Of a stretch of 64,000 nucleotides of DNA, positions 57,014-64,000 are shown one piece after another. The translations under genes and the position numbers were made by a program. The notes beneath the pieces are model-generated. The model searched no databases, was not told where the DNA came from, and was given only the letters and a program-made list of their open reading frames with translations. The stretch covers positions 1 through 64,000 of the forward strand of contig QCBY01000006.1 of the NCBI GenBank assembly GCA_003279005.1, in the 5' to 3' direction. How positions within the stretch are numbered: position 1 is the first letter of the stretch; each line of letters begins with the position of its first letter. The stretch is from Prochlorococcus sp. AG-347-J22. GTDB lineage: Bacteria; Cyanobacteriota; Cyanobacteriia; PCC-6307; Cyanobiaceae.

Positions 57014-58177
57014 TCAAATTTCTTTTAGATGGAATGAAGCTACTTTTAATGCTTCGCCTACAAGATCAGCTGAAATTTCATTTAGCTCTACTAATGTATT
57101 TCCAATTGCCGCTATTACTGAAATAATGTCTCTATCGTTTATATAACCTAGGTGCCCTACTCTAATTATTTTGCCTTTTAGGTGATCTTGTCCTCCAGCC
57201 AACAAAATATCATATTTATTTTTTATTTTTTTTCTAAATTCTTCAGCATCAATATTATCTGTTTTTATTGCGGTAACTGAGGGACTTAAATGTTTTTCAT
57301 CAGCAAATAATTTGAGATTAAGAGCTTTAGCAGCCTCACTAACTGCTAATTTATGTTTTCTATGTCTTTTAAAAATTGAATTAAAGCCTTCATCTTTCAT
57401 CATTTTTAAAGCCTCATCTAAGGCAAAAACTAAATTGACTGCTGGAGTGTAGGGATTGCTATTGTTTATGAGATTTTTTTTATATGATTTTAAATTTAAG
57501 TAGAATTTAGGTAAATTAGATTCCTCTGATGCTTTCCATGCTTTTTGACTCATAGAAACAAAGCTTAATCCTGGAGGTATCATATATCCTTTTTGAGATC
57601 CTGATGCAACAATATCTAGGTCCCATTCATCTACCGGAACACTACAAGCACCAATACTTGTTACGCAATCAATAATTGATAAAGCTTTTTCATGATTACG
57701 AATATGAGAACTTATGCTTTTTAAATCATTAATTACTCCTGTTGAGGTTTCTGAATGTGTAAGGATAACTGCTTTTATTTCTTTTTTTTCGTCTTTTTCT
57801 AAAATTGTTTTGAAATTTTCTGGATTAAGTGGGGTGCCCCATTCCGATTCAATTTTAATAACTTCTAATCCAAATTCTTGTGCCACTTTTACCCATCTTT
57901 GTCCAAATTTTCCATTCTCGCCACAAATAACTTTGTCTCCTTTGCTTAGTGTATTGATTATTCCTGCTTCCATCGCAGCAGTTCCACTACCCGTTATTGT
58001 TAAAACATCATTTTCGGTCTGATGTAACCATTTTAGATTTTTGGTGGTGATTTCAACAAGATCTTGAAACTCTTTACTTCTATGGCCTATTGGATGTCTT
58101 CCTAATGCTTCTAAAACTCTCTCTGGAACAGGTGTCGGTCCTGGTATCATCAATGATAATTTTTGTTGTATAGCCAC
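57014..58177 (-). CDS. Class V aminotransferase (alanine-glyoxylate / serine-pyruvate type)
   Basis: A 387-residue PLP enzyme. MIPGPTPVPERVLEALGRHPIGHRS is the family N-terminus (quoted as PGPTPVPERVLEAL and HPIGHRSKEF). TGSGTAAMEAGI binds the cofactor phosphate, and HSETSTGVINDL, DCVTSIGACSVP and the Schiff-base Lys in ASGSQKGYMIPPGL (near 197) follow. Relatives convert glyoxylate to glycine with alanine or serine as donor, which fits photorespiratory glycolate recovery in a cyanobacterium. The exact amino donor cannot be read. It converges on the 80-residue gene with one base between stops and is divergent from cbiD. Confidence 0.88.
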   Translation of the reverse strand: MAIQQKLSLMIPGPTPVPERVLEALGRHPIGHRSKEFQDLVEITTKNLKWLHQTENDVLTITGSGTAAMEAGIINTLSKGDKVICGENGKFGQRWVKVAQEFGLEVIKIESEWGTPLNPENFKTILEKDEKKEIKAVILTHSETSTGVINDLKSISSHIRNHEKALSIIDCVTSIGACSVPVDEWDLDIVASGSQKGYMIPPGLSFVSMSQKAWKASEESNLPKFYLNLKSYKKNLINNSNPYTPAVNLVFALDEALKMMKDEGFNSIFKRHRKHKLAVSEAAKALNLKLFADEKHLSPSVTAIKTDNIDAEEFRKKIKNKYDILLAGGQDHLKGKIIRVGHLGYINDRDIISVIAAIGNTLVELNEISADLVGEALKVASFHLKEI

Positions 58178-58237
58178 TTTTTAATTGATAGTTCATTCTA
58201 AGATTAGTAGCCATGAGATATTTTTCAATTACTTGAT

Positions 58238-59356
58238 TTGAAAAAAGGATTTTCTTTACCTTTATGGGTAACTGTGGCTGCTAAGTCTGCAGTAAAAAAA
58301 CTAATAGGATTACCATTTGAAGATTATGAATTAATTAAAATTCCCGAAGAAAATAATCCAAAAAAAATTAAGGTTCATTCAGCTGGACTAATTCAGGGAG
58401 AGACTCATGCCCTTGGAGTTTCTTTCGTAGATTCTGGTTTAGATCTTGACATAACGCAGAATTTAGAAATATGGACAATAGTTTGTTTTGAAAAGACTTA
58501 TAAGAAAAGTAAGAAGTCATTAGATCTAATAAATATTATTCCTGGTTATGGTGTCGGTATTGATCAAAAAACATCAAAAATATGTATTTCTAATTTTGCC
58601 AAAGAAGTCTTAGTCGAAAATCTACTTGATATGATTCCGGATGGATACAAGCTTAATTTGGAGATTGTATTACCAAATGGAAAATTTTTGGCTGAGAGAA
58701 CTAGTAATCAATCATTTGGAATTGTTGAAGGATTATCAATTATAGGTACTAGTGCAGAAACTTTTTCAAGTGCCTCTCCAGATCAATTGAAAAATGCAAA
58801 AGTTCAACTAGAAAAAATAGCTTCTAGTGAATATTGTGAAACAGTCATTTTTGTGATTGGTGAAAACGGCTTACATCTTGCAAAAAGTTGTAATATAGAA
58901 TTTCCCATCATTAAAGTAGGGAATTGGATTGGACCATTATTGGTTGATGCTGCATTAAAAAAAATAAAAAGGGTAATCCTCTTTGGTTATCATGGCAAAT
59001 TAATAAAATTAGCTGGAGGAATTTTTCATACTCATAATCATTTAGCTGATGCCAGGATAGAAATTCTAGTTTATCTAGCTGTTAAAGAAGAATTACCAAT
59101 AGAGATAATAAAAAAATTGTCTCTAAAAAATACTGTTGAAGATGCATTGTTGCTTCTTGAAAGTTTTAGTCTTTCTTCTGCAAATAAATTATGGAATAGT
59201 TTGGCAGATAGCGTTGAAAATCGTTCTGTAGAATATCTGAAAAGATATATTAAAACAGATATGAAGGTTGCAGCAGTTATTTTTGATAAACAAAGAAAAA
59301 TACGTTGGTCGGGTAATAATGGAAAAAATTATATTTCTTTATTCAAAGGTTTCTAA
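58238..59356 (+). CDS. cbiD: Cobalt-precorrin-5B C1-methyltransferase
   Basis: An enzyme of the anaerobic-type cobalamin pathway that methylates C-1 of the corrin ring. The 372-residue protein starts at TTG 58238 with GFSLPLWVTVAAKSAVKKL, the usual CbiD opening. The family signature GYGVGIDQKTSK (near 107) is followed by GTSAETFSSASPDQL (near 170) and the methyl-donor region LFGYHGKLIKLAGGIFHTHNH (near 245). Prochlorococcus makes pseudocobalamin. A cobalamin user, queG, is in this window. The upstream 60 bases are too short to hold a cobalamin riboswitch and I see none. guaA follows 48 bases later. Confidence 0.92.
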   Translation: MKKGFSLPLWVTVAAKSAVKKLIGLPFEDYELIKIPEENNPKKIKVHSAGLIQGETHALGVSFVDSGLDLDITQNLEIWTIVCFEKTYKKSKKSLDLINIIPGYGVGIDQKTSKICISNFAKEVLVENLLDMIPDGYKLNLEIVLPNGKFLAERTSNQSFGIVEGLSIIGTSAETFSSASPDQLKNAKVQLEKIASSEYCETVIFVIGENGLHLAKSCNIEFPIIKVGNWIGPLLVDAALKKIKRVILFGYHGKLIKLAGGIFHTHNHLADARIEILVYLAVKEELPIEIIKKLSLKNTVEDALLLLESFSLSSANKLWNSLADSVENRSVEYLKRYIKTDMKVAAVIFDKQRKIRWSGNNGKNYISLFKGF

Positions 59357-59404
59357 TTTGAAGTGGTTTATGTTTTTGCAAATAATTTGAGGTAACTTTT
59401 ATAC

Positions 59405-60991
59405 ATGGGAAAAAAATTACTAAAAAAAGAGAGAGATCCCTCAATATTAATATTGGATTTTGGGTCTCAATATTCTGAATTGATTGCAAGAAGAATAAGA
59501 GAAGCTAATGTATTTTCTCTAGTAGTAAGTAACTTTATTTCTTTTAATGATATTCAGGACATAAATCCTCAAGGGATTATTTTAAGTGGCGGCCCAAATT
59601 CTGTATATGAAGACAATGCGCCTAAATGTGATCAGAAGATTTTTAATTCAGGTATTCCAGTTTTGGGTATATGTTACGGAATGCAATTAATGGTTAAAGA
59701 GTTAGGGGGTAACGTTATTTCAGCAATTAATAAAGCTGAATATGGCAGGGCCCCAATTAATATTGATTTCGAAAGTGAATTACTTTCTAGTGTTAAAGAT
59801 AAATCTATAATGTGGATGAGTCATGGAGATTCTATAAATAACTTACCAGAGGGTTTTATTAAAATTGCTCATACAGAAAATACACTTCATGCTGCAATAT
59901 CAAATAGAGAAAAAAAATTATATGGTGTTCAATTTCATCCCGAAGTTATTCATTCAGAATTTGGAATGACGGTAATTAAAAACTTTGTTTATTCTATTTC
60001 CAAATGTAAGGCAGATTGGACTACTGAAACTTTTTTAGAAGAAACAATTCCAAGAATTAAGGAACAAGTAGGCGATAAGAGAGTTTTACTCGCACTTTCT
60101 GGCGGAGTAGATTCATCCACTCTTGCCTTTCTTTTGAATAAATCTATAGGCAATCAGCTTACATGTATGTTTATAGATCAAGGTTTTATGAGAAAAGGTG
60201 AACCTGAATTCTTAATGGAATTTTTTGATAAAAAATTTCATATAAAAGTTGAATACATCAATGCTAGGGAAAGATTTATTCATAAATTAAAAGGAGTAAC
60301 CGATCCAGAAGAAAAACGTAAGATTATTGGTGGAGAATTTATTAGAGTTTTTGAAGAGGAGAGTAATAGATTAGGTCCTTTTCAATATTTGGCTCAAGGA
60401 ACTCTTTATCCAGATGTTATTGAAAGTGCTGGAACTAATTTAGATCCGAAGACTGGTGAGCGAATTGCTGTAAAAATAAAAAGTCATCATAATGTGGGTG
60501 GTTTGCCAAAAGATTTGCAATTTAAATTAGTTGAACCATTAAGGAAACTTTTCAAAGACGAGGTTAGAAAACTAGGAAAGGCTCTTGGATTGCCTGATGA
60601 AATTATTCAAAGACATCCATTCCCAGGTCCTGGTTTAGCAATAAGAATTTTAGGTGCAGTTTCTAATGAAAAACTAAACTGTTTGAGAGAGGCAGACTGG
60701 ATAGTAAGAGATGAAATAAAAAAAGCAGGACTTTACAATGATATTTGGCAAGCATTTGCTGTCCTTTTACCTGTAAAAACTGTTGGGGTAATGGGAGATA
60801 AAAGAACTTATGCTTGGCCAGTAGTTTTAAGATGCGTATCAAGTGAAGATGGTATGACAGCAGATTGGTCAAAAATTCCATACGAGACTTTAGAGAGAAT
60901 TTCTAACAGAATCGTTAACGAAGTAGCTCAAGTAAATAGAGTTGTTTTCGATATTACTAGTAAGCCTCCAGGAACAATTGAGTGGGAGTAA
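59405..60991 (+). CDS. guaA: GMP synthase (glutamine-hydrolysing)
   Basis: A 528-residue two-domain enzyme that turns XMP into GMP. The N-terminal class I glutaminase has the catalytic Cys in [12 protein letters not shown] (near 95) and the His-Glu in [13 protein letters not shown]. The ATP pyrophosphatase part has the P-loop [15 protein letters not shown] (near 233) and the dimerisation domain ending [13 protein letters not shown]. It is complete with no breaks. It is more GC-rich than many neighbours and marks the last clearly conserved core gene before the accessory right end. A factor-independent terminator is seen about 220 bases downstream rather than directly after the stop. Confidence 0.97.
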   Translation: MGKKLLKKERDPSILILDFGSQYSELIARRIREANVFSLVVSNFISFNDIQDINPQGIILSGGPNSVYEDNAPKCDQKIFNSGIPVLGICYGMQLMVKELGGNVISAINKAEYGRAPINIDFESELLSSVKDKSIMWMSHGDSINNLPEGFIKIAHTENTLHAAISNREKKLYGVQFHPEVIHSEFGMTVIKNFVYSISKCKADWTTETFLEETIPRIKEQVGDKRVLLALSGGVDSSTLAFLLNKSIGNQLTCMFIDQGFMRKGEPEFLMEFFDKKFHIKVEYINARERFIHKLKGVTDPEEKRKIIGGEFIRVFEEESNRLGPFQYLAQGTLYPDVIESAGTNLDPKTGERIAVKIKSHHNVGGLPKDLQFKLVEPLRKLFKDEVRKLGKALGLPDEIIQRHPFPGPGLAIRILGAVSNEKLNCLREADWIVRDEIKKAGLYNDIWQAFAVLLPVKTVGVMGDKRTYAWPVVLRCVSSEDGMTADWSKIPYETLERISNRIVNEVAQVNRVVFDITSKPPGTIEWE

Positions 60992-61263
60992 AAAATAGGT
61001 TATAAACCTTGTTATAGTTTCAAAAAGTTGGTTACACGTGAGGGTAAAATCTCATCTCTATAGAGAAATTGTAAAGAATTAAATTTCTCTACACCTTTTA
61101 TTCAAGATTTTCAATTTGTCTATGCTTCTAGTAATGTAGTGTTTCTGATTCTTCTGGAGGGAAATAGGTTTTGTCATTATTACTTTTTTTTCTTTCTAAA
61201 ATATTTTTCTGATGGATTTAATCCATCCTGTTTTTTGAAGGAGATTTCGATAACTTTAATAAA
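60992..61263. other. 272-base gene-free stretch after guaA
   Basis: No ORF of note on either strand. It holds an interrupted palindrome TCTCTATAGAGA (61055-61066), an overlapping 8-base inverted repeat GAGAAATT / AATTTCTC (61063-61070 and 61082-61089), and a terminator at 61211-61236. This could be a long guaA 3' UTR or a small plus-strand RNA ending at that terminator. Confidence 0.4.
61211..61236 (+). terminator. Rho-independent terminator
   Basis: A perfect stem GATGGAT / ATCCATC with loop TTA (61211-61227), then CTG and six T (61231-61236). This is the best intrinsic terminator in the window. It acts on the plus strand; the minus-strand flank lacks a T-run. Confidence 0.75.
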
Positions 61264-61581
61264 TTAGTTTTTTATTTTTTTAATTTTTTCTAAATTCCAT
61301 TTATCAAATATTAATTTCATTTCTCTTTCGTAGAAGCTTACTTTCTTTGAGAAAGGTAGTGCTTGAATAATTACCCCAAAGGGAAATTTAAAAAAAGAAG
61401 AAACATAAACAATATAAAACTCGATGAAGGAAGGTTTTTCAGGAAGAGGTAAATTTTTTAAATATGCCCAATCAATGCATGGTTTTAGTTGCTTATCACT
61501 AGCAGCAATATTTCTTCTACATCTCCAGTAAGAGAATAGATAAATGCCAATAAAAATCGGTAGTGGAAGGAGTCGCAACAT
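61264..61581 (-). CDS. Hypothetical membrane-associated protein (105 aa)
   Basis: I do not recognise a family. The ATG at 61581 opens a 105-residue frame with a hydrophobic N-terminus (LRLLPLPIFIGIYLFSYW, then RCRR) that is probably a membrane anchor with a positive cytoplasmic edge. A second semi-hydrophobic stretch follows (FIEFYIVYVSSFFKFPFGVI, about 53-73), and a basic tail (KWNLEKIKKIKN). Trp and Pro residues such as CIDWAYLKNLPLPEKP suggest a folded loop. It stands alone between the guaA terminator and the acyltransferase gene. Confidence 0.6.
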   Translation of the reverse strand: MLRLLPLPIFIGIYLFSYWRCRRNIAASDKQLKPCIDWAYLKNLPLPEKPSFIEFYIVYVSSFFKFPFGVIIQALPFSKKVSFYEREMKLIFDKWNLEKIKKIKN

Positions 61582-61688
61582 TAAATATCAAGGACTAATT
61601 TTCTTCTCATTGATCCATATTAAAGTGATACTTTAGATTTTATGAAAATTCTTGATGAAATTCTAAAACATCACCTTTTGACCTACTA

Positions 61689-61772
61689 TTAGTAGTATAT
61701 TTGCGCCAATATTAATGATTGAGGAAGAGGAGTGAGAATAATAAGTAATACACCGGTAATTGTTTCATTCAT
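61689..61772 (-). CDS. Candidate 27-codon hydrophobic microprotein ORF
   Basis: In the 205-base gap between the 105-residue gene and the acyltransferase, an ATG at 61772 on the minus strand opens MNETITGVLLIILTPLPQSL followed by ILAQIYY and two stops in a row. One short membrane helix would result. No ribosome-binding site is visible and the frame may be chance. The rest of the gap 61582-61786 shows no feature. Confidence 0.2.
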   Translation of the reverse strand: MNETITGVLLIILTPLPQSLILAQIYY

Positions 61773-61786
61773 ATTTTTAAAGTTTA

Positions 61787-63625
61787 TTAATTTGATTGAA
61801 TAATAGTCTCAAAAGTTTTGCTAAGTTTCATTGCACCATAAGAACTGAGATGATGGGTATCTATGAACATAAACTCATTTTGATCATGATTTTTACAGTA
61901 AGTATCTGGGCAAAGTACTGAAAAAGCATCAAGATAGTTAACTTGTGGATTTGCTAGGAGAAACTTTTCGATTTTGCGAATGGGCAGATTATAAGACGTA
62001 AACCATTCTTTCTTACTTACTTCTGCAAAACAAAGTTTAGATATAGCCCAGGAGGGACGGTACCATTCTTTTTGGCAAGTATATCCGTCTTTCACTTTTT
62101 GAAAACTTGGAGTAGGTGAAATTAGAATGAATTTTATTCCAATATTTTGCGTTTGTTGAATGAAAGTTGTATATTGTTTGGTCCAGTCCTGACCTTCTTT
62201 GAAGTACTTGTCTATATATGCTGCAAAAATGATAATGTCTCCTTTTTTGAATTTGTTTTTATATTTTCTCAGAGAAGCAAGTATATACTCTTCCCTATCT
62301 TTGTTCAATAGTTTTAGTTTGCTCCCTTGTGGGTGCATAATAAAATTGAATTTTCTTTTTTCTGCTAGATATGTCATTACTGATCCATACTGACCAGCAT
62401 GACTATCACCTATAAGATAAATTGTTGGAAGGGTTATGCTGTGGATGATTTTGGTACTCTTATATATTTTCATATTCCACTTATTGAATTGCCCTCCGAT
62501 AAATAATTTTCCTTTCAAAGGTTCTACAAGAGCAATAATACTGCTCGAAAGGATCAATATTACCCCTCCTCCAAAGACGATTGTTTTCCATCGTTTCCCA
62601 AACCAAGATCTTTTTCTTAGTGGAATCTCAATCAATCGATAAGAACCAACTGCCAAACCAAATATTAACGCTAATTGAAATGGTATTGTCCACCAATGGA
62701 CCCCAATTGTCCAGCGACTGATTGAAAGAACGCCCCAGTGCCACAGGTAAAGAGAATAAGAGATCAGACCTATATAAATGACTTTAGGATTTGTGAAAAT
62801 TTTATATGCCGCTGTTTGTTTTTTCAATGAACCAATCATAAGTAAAGTAAGAGCAACTACTGAAACTGTAGATACTGTTGCCAGAGAGATTGGTAAATGC
62901 ATTATTGTGATTATCAATGCAAGTACTAAAAGAGGAGGAACCTTTGCTAGTAGATTTTCTATAGATGGTATTTTTTGAAATCCAATAAAGAGCAAACATC
63001 CTGATGCCATCTCCCAGAATCTTGTTGGCATTAGGAAATATGCTGCTGATTGGTTAATTGGATAGAGGTACAGGAAACTAATCAATGAAGCAATAGCGAG
63101 TGATCCAACTATCAAAAAAAGGTTTCGGGCTCCTTTTTTGGTTTGTGTTCCAAATCCAGAAAACCAAATTAGAAATGGGAACAGGATGTAAAACTGTTCT
63201 TCGACTCCAAGTGACCAAGTGTGTGTGAATACATTTAGTTCTGTTGATTGGGCAAAGTAATCTGTTGATCGATCGAGGAGGTAAAGATTAGATAGGCCAA
63301 ACAAAGAAGTTAGACCTGTCCATAAAGAAAAATATGGATTTGCTTCGAATAAGCAGATAGCAATACTTGTGATAAAAACAAAAAATGATAGTGTTGGCAA
63401 TAATCGCTTTATTCTCCGTTCATAAAATCCACTTATAAAATCCTTGAAGTTTTTACTCTGTCTTTGATAAAGAGATGAAGTTATGACAAATCCTGATATA
63501 ACAAAAAAGATATCAACACCAAGGTACCCATTAGGTAGTATTTCTTTGTTGAGGTGGTTTATGATAACAACGATTACTGCAAATGCTCTTAGACCATCAA
63601 TCTCTGGACGATATCGACTTTTCAT
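61787..63625 (-). CDS. Acyltransferase-3 / SGNH-domain cell-surface acetyltransferase (OafA-like)
   Basis: A 612-residue protein of the OafA/OatA type, which moves acyl groups across the membrane onto cell-surface sugars. The N-terminal acyltransferase-3 domain (about 1-360, ten or so helices) has YRPEIDGLRAFAVIVV, IINHL with the catalytic-type His24, and FFVISGFVIT. WSLGVEEQFYILFP is near 137-150. The C-terminal extracytoplasmic SGNH domain has GDSH at 406-409 (nucleophile Ser408) and DTHH at 589-592 near the end. Likely substrates are O-antigen or other surface glycans. Base composition is richer in G+C than most of the window: 163 of 420 bases in seven hand-counted lines. Confidence 0.9.
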   Translation of the reverse strand: MKSRYRPEIDGLRAFAVIVVIINHLNKEILPNGYLGVDIFFVISGFVITSSLYQRQSKNFKDFISGFYERRIKRLLPTLSFFVFITSIAICLFEANPYFSLWTGLTSLFGLSNLYLLDRSTDYFAQSTELNVFTHTWSLGVEEQFYILFPFLIWFSGFGTQTKKGARNLFLIVGSLAIASLISFLYLYPINQSAAYFLMPTRFWEMASGCLLFIGFQKIPSIENLLAKVPPLLVLALIITIMHLPISLATVSTVSVVALTLLMIGSLKKQTAAYKIFTNPKVIYIGLISYSLYLWHWGVLSISRWTIGVHWWTIPFQLALIFGLAVGSYRLIEIPLRKRSWFGKRWKTIVFGGGVILILSSSIIALVEPLKGKLFIGGQFNKWNMKIYKSTKIIHSITLPTIYLIGDSHAGQYGSVMTYLAEKRKFNFIMHPQGSKLKLLNKDREEYILASLRKYKNKFKKGDIIIFAAYIDKYFKEGQDWTKQYTTFIQQTQNIGIKFILISPTPSFQKVKDGYTCQKEWYRPSWAISKLCFAEVSKKEWFTSYNLPIRKIEKFLLANPQVNYLDAFSVLCPDTYCKNHDQNEFMFIDTHHLSSYGAMKLSKTFETIIQSN

Positions 63626-63817
63626 TAAAAATCTACTTCCATTGGTATTTCTTAAGTTGAATTCTTTATGTTATGTTTTTTGGCGGTTTCTCGCAAGTTT
63701 ATCTTGTTAAAATTAACGTTATAACTACGATTTTTAATATCAGTTTGTCGTCAGTTTGTTTTAGTACTTTGGAAATTTTTTTATAGAGAAATCATATATT
63801 AGTTTTTGAATGTTTGT
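63626..63817. other. 192-base gene-free stretch upstream of the acyltransferase gene
   Basis: AT-rich with poly-T runs and no ORF that I can support. It lies between the acyltransferase start and the stop of the partial gene at the edge, both on the minus strand, so it should contain the acyltransferase promoter. No clear -10/-35 pair or hairpin stands out. Confidence 0.4.
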
Positions 63818-64000
63818 TTATTTAGAAATAAAATTGTTGAAAAATGTGGTTTGTTTTATTAGTTCTTCTGGAATATATTCTGACCAAATAAAATTATTAT
63901 GTTGCTCATCAAGCACGGGATTGAACATTTCTTTGACCGAAATATGAAATAATAAAGTTGGAGTGTGAGTTGCTCTTGAGTTTTGTTTATCAGGAAAAAA
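63818..64000 (-). CDS. C-terminal part of a probable GDP-mannose mannosyl hydrolase-like Nudix protein (truncated by window edge)
   Basis: The minus-strand frame is open from base 64000 and stops with TAA at 63818-63820, leaving 60 C-terminal residues. The segment HTPTLLFHISVKEMFNPVL followed by DEQHNNFIWSEYIPEELI resembles, from memory, the end of E. coli Gmm (strand, then DEQHDDYRWLTPDALL). The shared DEQH with a following aromatic-x-W is the main support. Gmm-type Nudix enzymes hydrolyse GDP-mannose and sit in exopolysaccharide gene clusters. That would fit the neighbouring surface acyltransferase. The Nudix box itself lies beyond the window, so the call is provisional; a chance resemblance is possible. 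Confidence 0.5.
   Translation of the reverse strand, partial: FFPDKQNSRATHTPTLLFHISVKEMFNPVLDEQHNNFIWSEYIPEELIKQTTFFNNFISK

Noticed and set aside
58178-58237. Cobalamin riboswitch before cbiD
   Set aside because: The gap is only 60 bases and lacks the B12-box; it is too short for the aptamer.

Overview
The window looks like a piece of a high-light-adapted Prochlorococcus chromosome. The sequence is very AT-rich, about a quarter to a third G+C in the lines I counted by hand. Genes are packed on both strands with almost no spacing. The gene set is that of a free-living picocyanobacterium: sucrose-phosphate synthase, Gap2-type GAPDH, a CYP38-like cyclophilin, cobalamin CbiD and a cyanobacterial DUF3134 protein. 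The order dnaN / PRC-barrel / purL / purF / gyrA-like / TPR / queG / DUF502 / nusB / ftsY / rsbU / argH / RNA-binding protein / dusA / msrB / grpE / dnaJ matches, from memory, the numbering start of Prochlorococcus genomes. The species call is therefore inference from gene order and composition, not a database result.

Layout. 1-24288: left of the origin. It holds the end of a sigma factor, a phytol/dolichol kinase-like protein, DAHP synthase, acnB, a ClC protein, purU, an amino-acid-oxidase-like flavoprotein, dnaK, aroE, rpsF, argG, mraY, sps, uvrA, recN, an ABC1/UbiB kinase, a DUF1400 protein and thrC. 24289-24633: an AT-rich gap with six DnaA-box-like 9-mers, which I call the probable oriC. 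24634-60991: right of the origin. It holds dnaN, purL-purF, a gyrA/parC-like gene, nusB-ftsY-rsbU-argH, a grpE-dnaJ-tusA-like-rsgA operon, a murC-murB-ybaB operon on the other strand, gap2, a cyclophilin-thiL pair facing efp-accB, pdxA, an aminotransferase, cbiD and guaA. Small hypothetical genes are interspersed. 60992-64000: a looser accessory end. It has a terminator well past guaA, a small hypothetical, a large acyltransferase/SGNH membrane protein of higher G+C, and a truncated gene at the edge resembling GDP-mannose mannosyl hydrolase. This could be the start of a surface-polysaccharide island.

How the genes work together. There are clusters for chromosome replication and repair (oriC, dnaN, gyrA-like, recN, uvrA), purine synthesis (purL, purF, guaA, purU for formate supply), protein folding (dnaK, grpE, dnaJ, CYP38-like), cell wall (mraY, murC, murB), arginine (argG, argH), aromatic amino acids (DAHP synthase, aroE) and translation (rpsF, efp, rsgA, dusA, queG).

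I found no tRNA or rRNA gene, insertion sequence, prophage or CRISPR array. No obviously new multigene system is visible. The most useful leads are the origin, a possible broken or translationally coupled small membrane gene at 56708-57012, two exact in-gene minisatellites, the lack of space between convergent genes, several tiny candidate ORFs, and the accessory right end.
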